Shown here: positions 61,591 through 64,000 of the stretch, in pieces
Layout of the letters: every line of letters starts with the position of its first letter
Position numbering within the stretch: position 1 is the stretch's first letter
Assembly: GCA_965242915.1 (NCBI GenBank)
Contig: CBDETN010000023.1
Location: 1-64,000 of the forward strand
Length of the DNA stretch: 64,000 nt
DNA from: CAJXII01 sp965242915
GTDB lineage: Bacteria > Campylobacterota > Campylobacteria > Campylobacterales > Arcobacteraceae
Direction: 5' to 3'
Translations under genes and position numbers: made by a program
Notes under the pieces: generated by a model
The model's input: the letters and a program-made list of their open reading frames with translations, nothing else
The model's database searches: none
Told to the model about the DNA's origin: nothing

Positions 61591-61640
61591 ATATATTTTA
61601 TATTTAAGTTATGCAAAATACGATAGAATACAAAAAAATG
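61591..61640 (+). repeat. Duplicated 3' segment of the helicase gene
   Basis: This 50-base block matches 60503-60552, inside the helicase gene, at about 42 positions. In its own frame it encodes YILYLSYAKYDRIQKN, against DILYLSYAKYDRIKKI in the helicase. It thus looks like the remains of a helicase C-terminus on the far side of the GGDEF gene. Confidence 0.75.
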
Positions 61641-61656
61641 AGGAGAAGGAGTAAGA

Positions 61657-62148
61657 ATGTTTGAAAACTTAAAAGAAAAACTGATATCATATATTTATAA
61701 TGTGTCAAAACAGCCTGTTAAATTTGCTACTTTACTTGAAGCTAATCAACTTTTTAATGAAGGGATGAAATTAGATGGTACAATTTTAGGTTTTAGATTA
61801 AGACTTGCTCGTGCTTATGTTGTATTTATTATTTTAGTACACATACTTATAACTCCTATTGCTTTAATTACCCATTCATTTTTTAGCCTTTTAGATTGTC
61901 ATGCTTCGATTATTATAGCTGTATTTTTTACGGCTTGGTTGTTTGGTATTTTCAGTTTCTTTAAAGAGTGGACTAGAGATTATGTTACAAAGAAAAGAAT
62001 TAAAGAAGCTTGGGCTCTGCAATTTCCGTATTTCCCTTATGATGAATATAATAAATCTATTAATGAGATTTATGAACAAGCACAAAAAGAAGATATCCAA
62101 AGAAAAGATTTGGAACAATATATTTTAGATAAGCTTTCAAACTCTTAA
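61657..62148 (+). CDS. Two-span membrane protein of unknown function
   Basis: The 163-residue protein has two hydrophobic segments (about 53-72, AYVVFIILVHILITPIALI; about 82-105, HASIIIAVFFTAWLFGIFSFF) with charged ends. AGGAGAAGGAG gives a strong ribosome site before ATG 61657. I recognise no family. It precedes a LETM1-like small protein with a five-base gap or a few more, depending on that start. Confidence 0.6.
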   Translation: MFENLKEKLISYIYNVSKQPVKFATLLEANQLFNEGMKLDGTILGFRLRLARAYVVFIILVHILITPIALITHSFFSLLDCHASIIIAVFFTAWLFGIFSFFKEWTRDYVTKKRIKEAWALQFPYFPYDEYNKSINEIYEQAQKEDIQRKDLEQYILDKLSNS

Positions 62149-62165
62149 AATGATTGATAAATAAA

Positions 62166-62459
62166 ATGAACATAGATATCAAAAATACTTTAAGTAAATA
62201 TCGTATATTTATGAAAAAAGAAACTATTCAAACCAAAGATATGATAATTACATTTAAAGATTTATTACATACTCAATTAGGTGGTAATACAAATCCGACA
62301 AGTAAAGAGATAGATGATGCAATTGGACAATTGAAAAATGTTGGTAAAATGGCGGCTTTATTACCTTTAATCGCACTACCCGGTTCAGTTTTAACTATTC
62401 CAATTTTAATTAAATTAGGAAAAAAATATAATATAGATATACTTCCAAGTTTTAAATAA
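62166..62459 (+). CDS. Small LETM1-like protein, unknown function
   Basis: The product has 97 residues from ATG 62166; an in-frame TTG at 62154 would add four. The C-terminal part MAALLPLIALPGSVLTIPIL, followed by KKYNIDILPSFK, resembles the LETM1 membrane segment with its terminal LPS-x-[FK]. The N-terminal half is helical and charged. LETM1 proteins are ion-exchange-linked in mitochondria; the bacterial role is unknown. It converges on feoB. Confidence 0.55.
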   Translation: MNIDIKNTLSKYRIFMKKETIQTKDMIITFKDLLHTQLGGNTNPTSKEIDDAIGQLKNVGKMAALLPLIALPGSVLTIPILIKLGKKYNIDILPSFK

Positions 62460-62469
62460 AAACTCTTCT

Positions 62470-62497
62470 ATAATGTAGCTTTAGGATACTACATTAT
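62470..62497. terminator. Convergent terminator hairpin
   Basis: ATAATGTAG (62470-62478) pairs with CTACATTAT (62489-62497), with a 10-base loop that contains the feoB stop codon. It is AT-rich and probably serves both the LETM1-like gene and feoB. Confidence 0.6.
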
Positions 62498-64000
62498 ACG
62501 CTATAAAACTCATTATCCAAGCAACTGTTGTTGTAAAGACAAATAGATATGCTAAATATTTATATCCACCGGCTTCTTTGGCAAAAACCATAGATGCCGC
62601 AAAACAAGGTAGATATATCATAACAAAGACTATAAATGAAACGGCACTCGCAAATGGTATTTGCTCTTTAATTGCACTTAATAGCTGATCATTTTCTTCA
62701 TCAACATCTTCTCCTATATTGTATAAAATTCCTAAAGTTGCAACCACAACCTCTTTTGCAGCAAGTCCAGTCTCAAGTGCAATTGAAAGTTTCCAATCAA
62801 ATCCAAGAGGTGCAAAAAATGGCTCACTTAGTTTTCCCATTTGTCCTAAGTAAGAATTTTCTAATTGAACTAATTGACTATCTGTATCACTTTTAGGATA
62901 ATTTGATGCAAACCAGATTAAAATTGTAGCAGCCAAAATAAATGTACCTGCTTTTTTTAAATATGACCAAGCTTTTTGTGAAACAATCATATATATTAAT
63001 TTTAAAGTTGGCATTCTATATTTTGGCATCTCCATCACAAATGGTTCATCATCACCTTTAAATACAGTAAGTCTTAAAACTTTTGCCATCACAAGTCCTA
63101 GTAATGCCCCAGCTATATAGATAATAAATAATACATTACCAGCTTCATTGGCACTAAAAAATGCACCAGCAAATAAAACATATATAGGAAGTTTAGCTCC
63201 ACAACTCATAAATCCAATTATAAATAAAGTAATAAGTCTATCTTTCTCATTTTTTAAAGTTCGTGTAGCCATATATGCTGGAACACTACAACCAAACCCA
63301 GTAACTAAAGGGATAAAACTTTTACCATGAAGCCCAAATTTATGAAAAAATCCATCAAGTAAAAATGCAACTCTGCTCATATATCCAGTAGTTTCAAGCA
63401 ATGCAATACCAATATAAAGTATGATGATATTTGGTAGAAATAAAACAACAGCACCAACACCTGCAATAATACCGTCAACTATTAAAGAACGAAGTCCTTC
63501 GTGAGATATACTTTGTCCAACAGCATCTCCTAACCATCCAAAACCAGCATCAATATAATCCATTGGAATTGCACCAAGTTCAAAAGTAAGTTGAAATAGT
63601 CCCCACATAAAGAATAAAAAGATTGGCACACCAATATACTTATTTATAAGTATATTATCGATTTTTTTTGTTAATTTTTTTGGTTGTTTGTCAGTTGAAG
63701 TTTTAACTGTTTCTGCTCTGATACCTCTTGCAATTGAATGGTACTCTTGTGATTGAACATCAATTATATCTTTTGTTTCATAATATGAATATATTTTATC
63801 AAGTGATTTTACTAATAAGGGTTGAAGTTCCATAAAAATAGGTTCATCATGAACTGCTTTATAAAAAGGTTTATCTTCAATAAGAAGCTTAATAGCCATC
63901 TCTCTAGTATCTAAATCTTTATATTGATAGTTTTTTTTATCTAAAAATTCTTTTATATCAAAAATAACTTCTTCAATTGCGTCACTATAACTAATATTTG
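62481..64000 (-). CDS. feoB: Ferrous iron transporter FeoB, C-terminal part (partial)
   Basis: FeoB imports ferrous iron. The frame stays open to the right edge of the window, so about 506 residues are seen. Clear features are the Gate motifs (GFGCSVPAYMATRTL, LFIIGFMSCGAKLPIYVLF), LETTGYMSRVAFLLDGFFHKFG, and LAAKEVVVATLGIL. The GTPase domain lies beyond the window. There is an internal ATG at 63899, but the frame clearly continues (KDLDTRE before it). The 3' end shares a hairpin with the neighbouring gene. Confidence 0.94.
   Translation of the reverse strand, partial: NISYSDAIEEVIFDIKEFLDKKNYQYKDLDTREMAIKLLIEDKPFYKAVHDEPIFMELQPLLVKSLDKIYSYYETKDIIDVQSQEYHSIARGIRAETVKTSTDKQPKKLTKKIDNILINKYIGVPIFLFFMWGLFQLTFELGAIPMDYIDAGFGWLGDAVGQSISHEGLRSLIVDGIIAGVGAVVLFLPNIIILYIGIALLETTGYMSRVAFLLDGFFHKFGLHGKSFIPLVTGFGCSVPAYMATRTLKNEKDRLITLFIIGFMSCGAKLPIYVLFAGAFFSANEAGNVLFIIYIAGALLGLVMAKVLRLTVFKGDDEPFVMEMPKYRMPTLKLIYMIVSQKAWSYLKKAGTFILAATILIWFASNYPKSDTDSQLVQLENSYLGQMGKLSEPFFAPLGFDWKLSIALETGLAAKEVVVATLGILYNIGEDVDEENDQLLSAIKEQIPFASAVSFIVFVMIYLPCFAASMVFAKEAGGYKYLAYLFVFTTTVAWIMSFIAYNVVS

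Noticed and set aside
54695..61640. The accessory interval as a prophage
   Set aside because: No integrase, capsid, tail or lysis genes are present; the BRO-type gene alone is not enough.

Overview
The window is a dense, strongly AT-rich stretch of a bacterial chromosome. It most resembles Campylobacterota (Epsilonproteobacteria), probably the Arcobacter group, with Sulfurimonas-like relatives as an alternative. This rests on the order nif3-like / flgZ / waaA / rluA-type / ffh / rpsP / KH / rimM, which I recall from Campylobacter and Helicobacter, on the CcoI-CcoS pair, on a Helicobacter-type CheZ, and on frequent GTG and TTG starts. No rRNA, tRNA, CRISPR array or intact insertion sequence was seen.

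Layout. (1) 1-6877: housekeeping genes for envelope, translation and protein targeting. They are interrupted by a 140-bp palindromic element (881-1020) and by an ATPase gene bracketed by a 17-bp direct repeat. (2) 6890-40654: a nearly continuous flagellar and chemotaxis supercluster. A leftward flgG operon faces a long rightward series: cheY, cheZ, rod, MS-ring, C-ring, export apparatus, hook, stator, FlhF/FlhG and FlgL, ending at flhA. Embedded in it are several unassigned proteins that may be motor-specific. These include a FliY-like domain fused to a membrane span and a SPOR-like tail, two periplasmic TPR-like proteins, a membrane-anchored coiled coil, and a small two-span membrane protein after flhG. 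FliK carries six 39-residue tandem repeats. fliM, flagellins, fliD, flgK, fliP, fliQ, flgH, flgI, rpoN and fliA are not in the window. (3) 40667-45750: a receiver-GGDEF-EAL protein, a one-domain asparaginase-like protein, the copper ATPase CcoI with CcoS, and a small cytochrome c.

(4) 45919-54690: an orphan peptide-type ABC ATPase, ferrochelatase, AmmeMemoRadiSam proteins A and B enclosing an unusual metallo-beta-lactamase/cyclic-nucleotide-binding protein, a YdcF-type protein, a zinc/manganese-type ABC ATPase and permease, and a CvfB-like RNA-binding protein. (5) 54695-61640: an accessory interval with McrC-McrB restriction genes in reversed order, a MazF-like toxin remnant, a BRO-type antirepressor, a UvrD/Rep helicase, and a GGDEF gene that looks frameshifted at its start and is bracketed by a duplicated helicase tail. 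(6) 61657-64000: two small unknown proteins and the C-terminal part of FeoB, which runs off the window.

The flagellar genes form a functional whole: chemotaxis output (CheY, CheZ), the switch (FliG, FliN, FliY), stator (MotA/MotB of PomAB type), export (FlhA, FlhB, FliR, FliH, FliI), rod and hook (FlgB, FlgC, FlgF, FlgG, FliE, FlgD, FlgE, FliK, FlgJ) and placement (FlhF, FlhG). FlgZ at the left edge links the housekeeping block to the same theme. All family assignments were made by eye from motifs and length; no database search was run.
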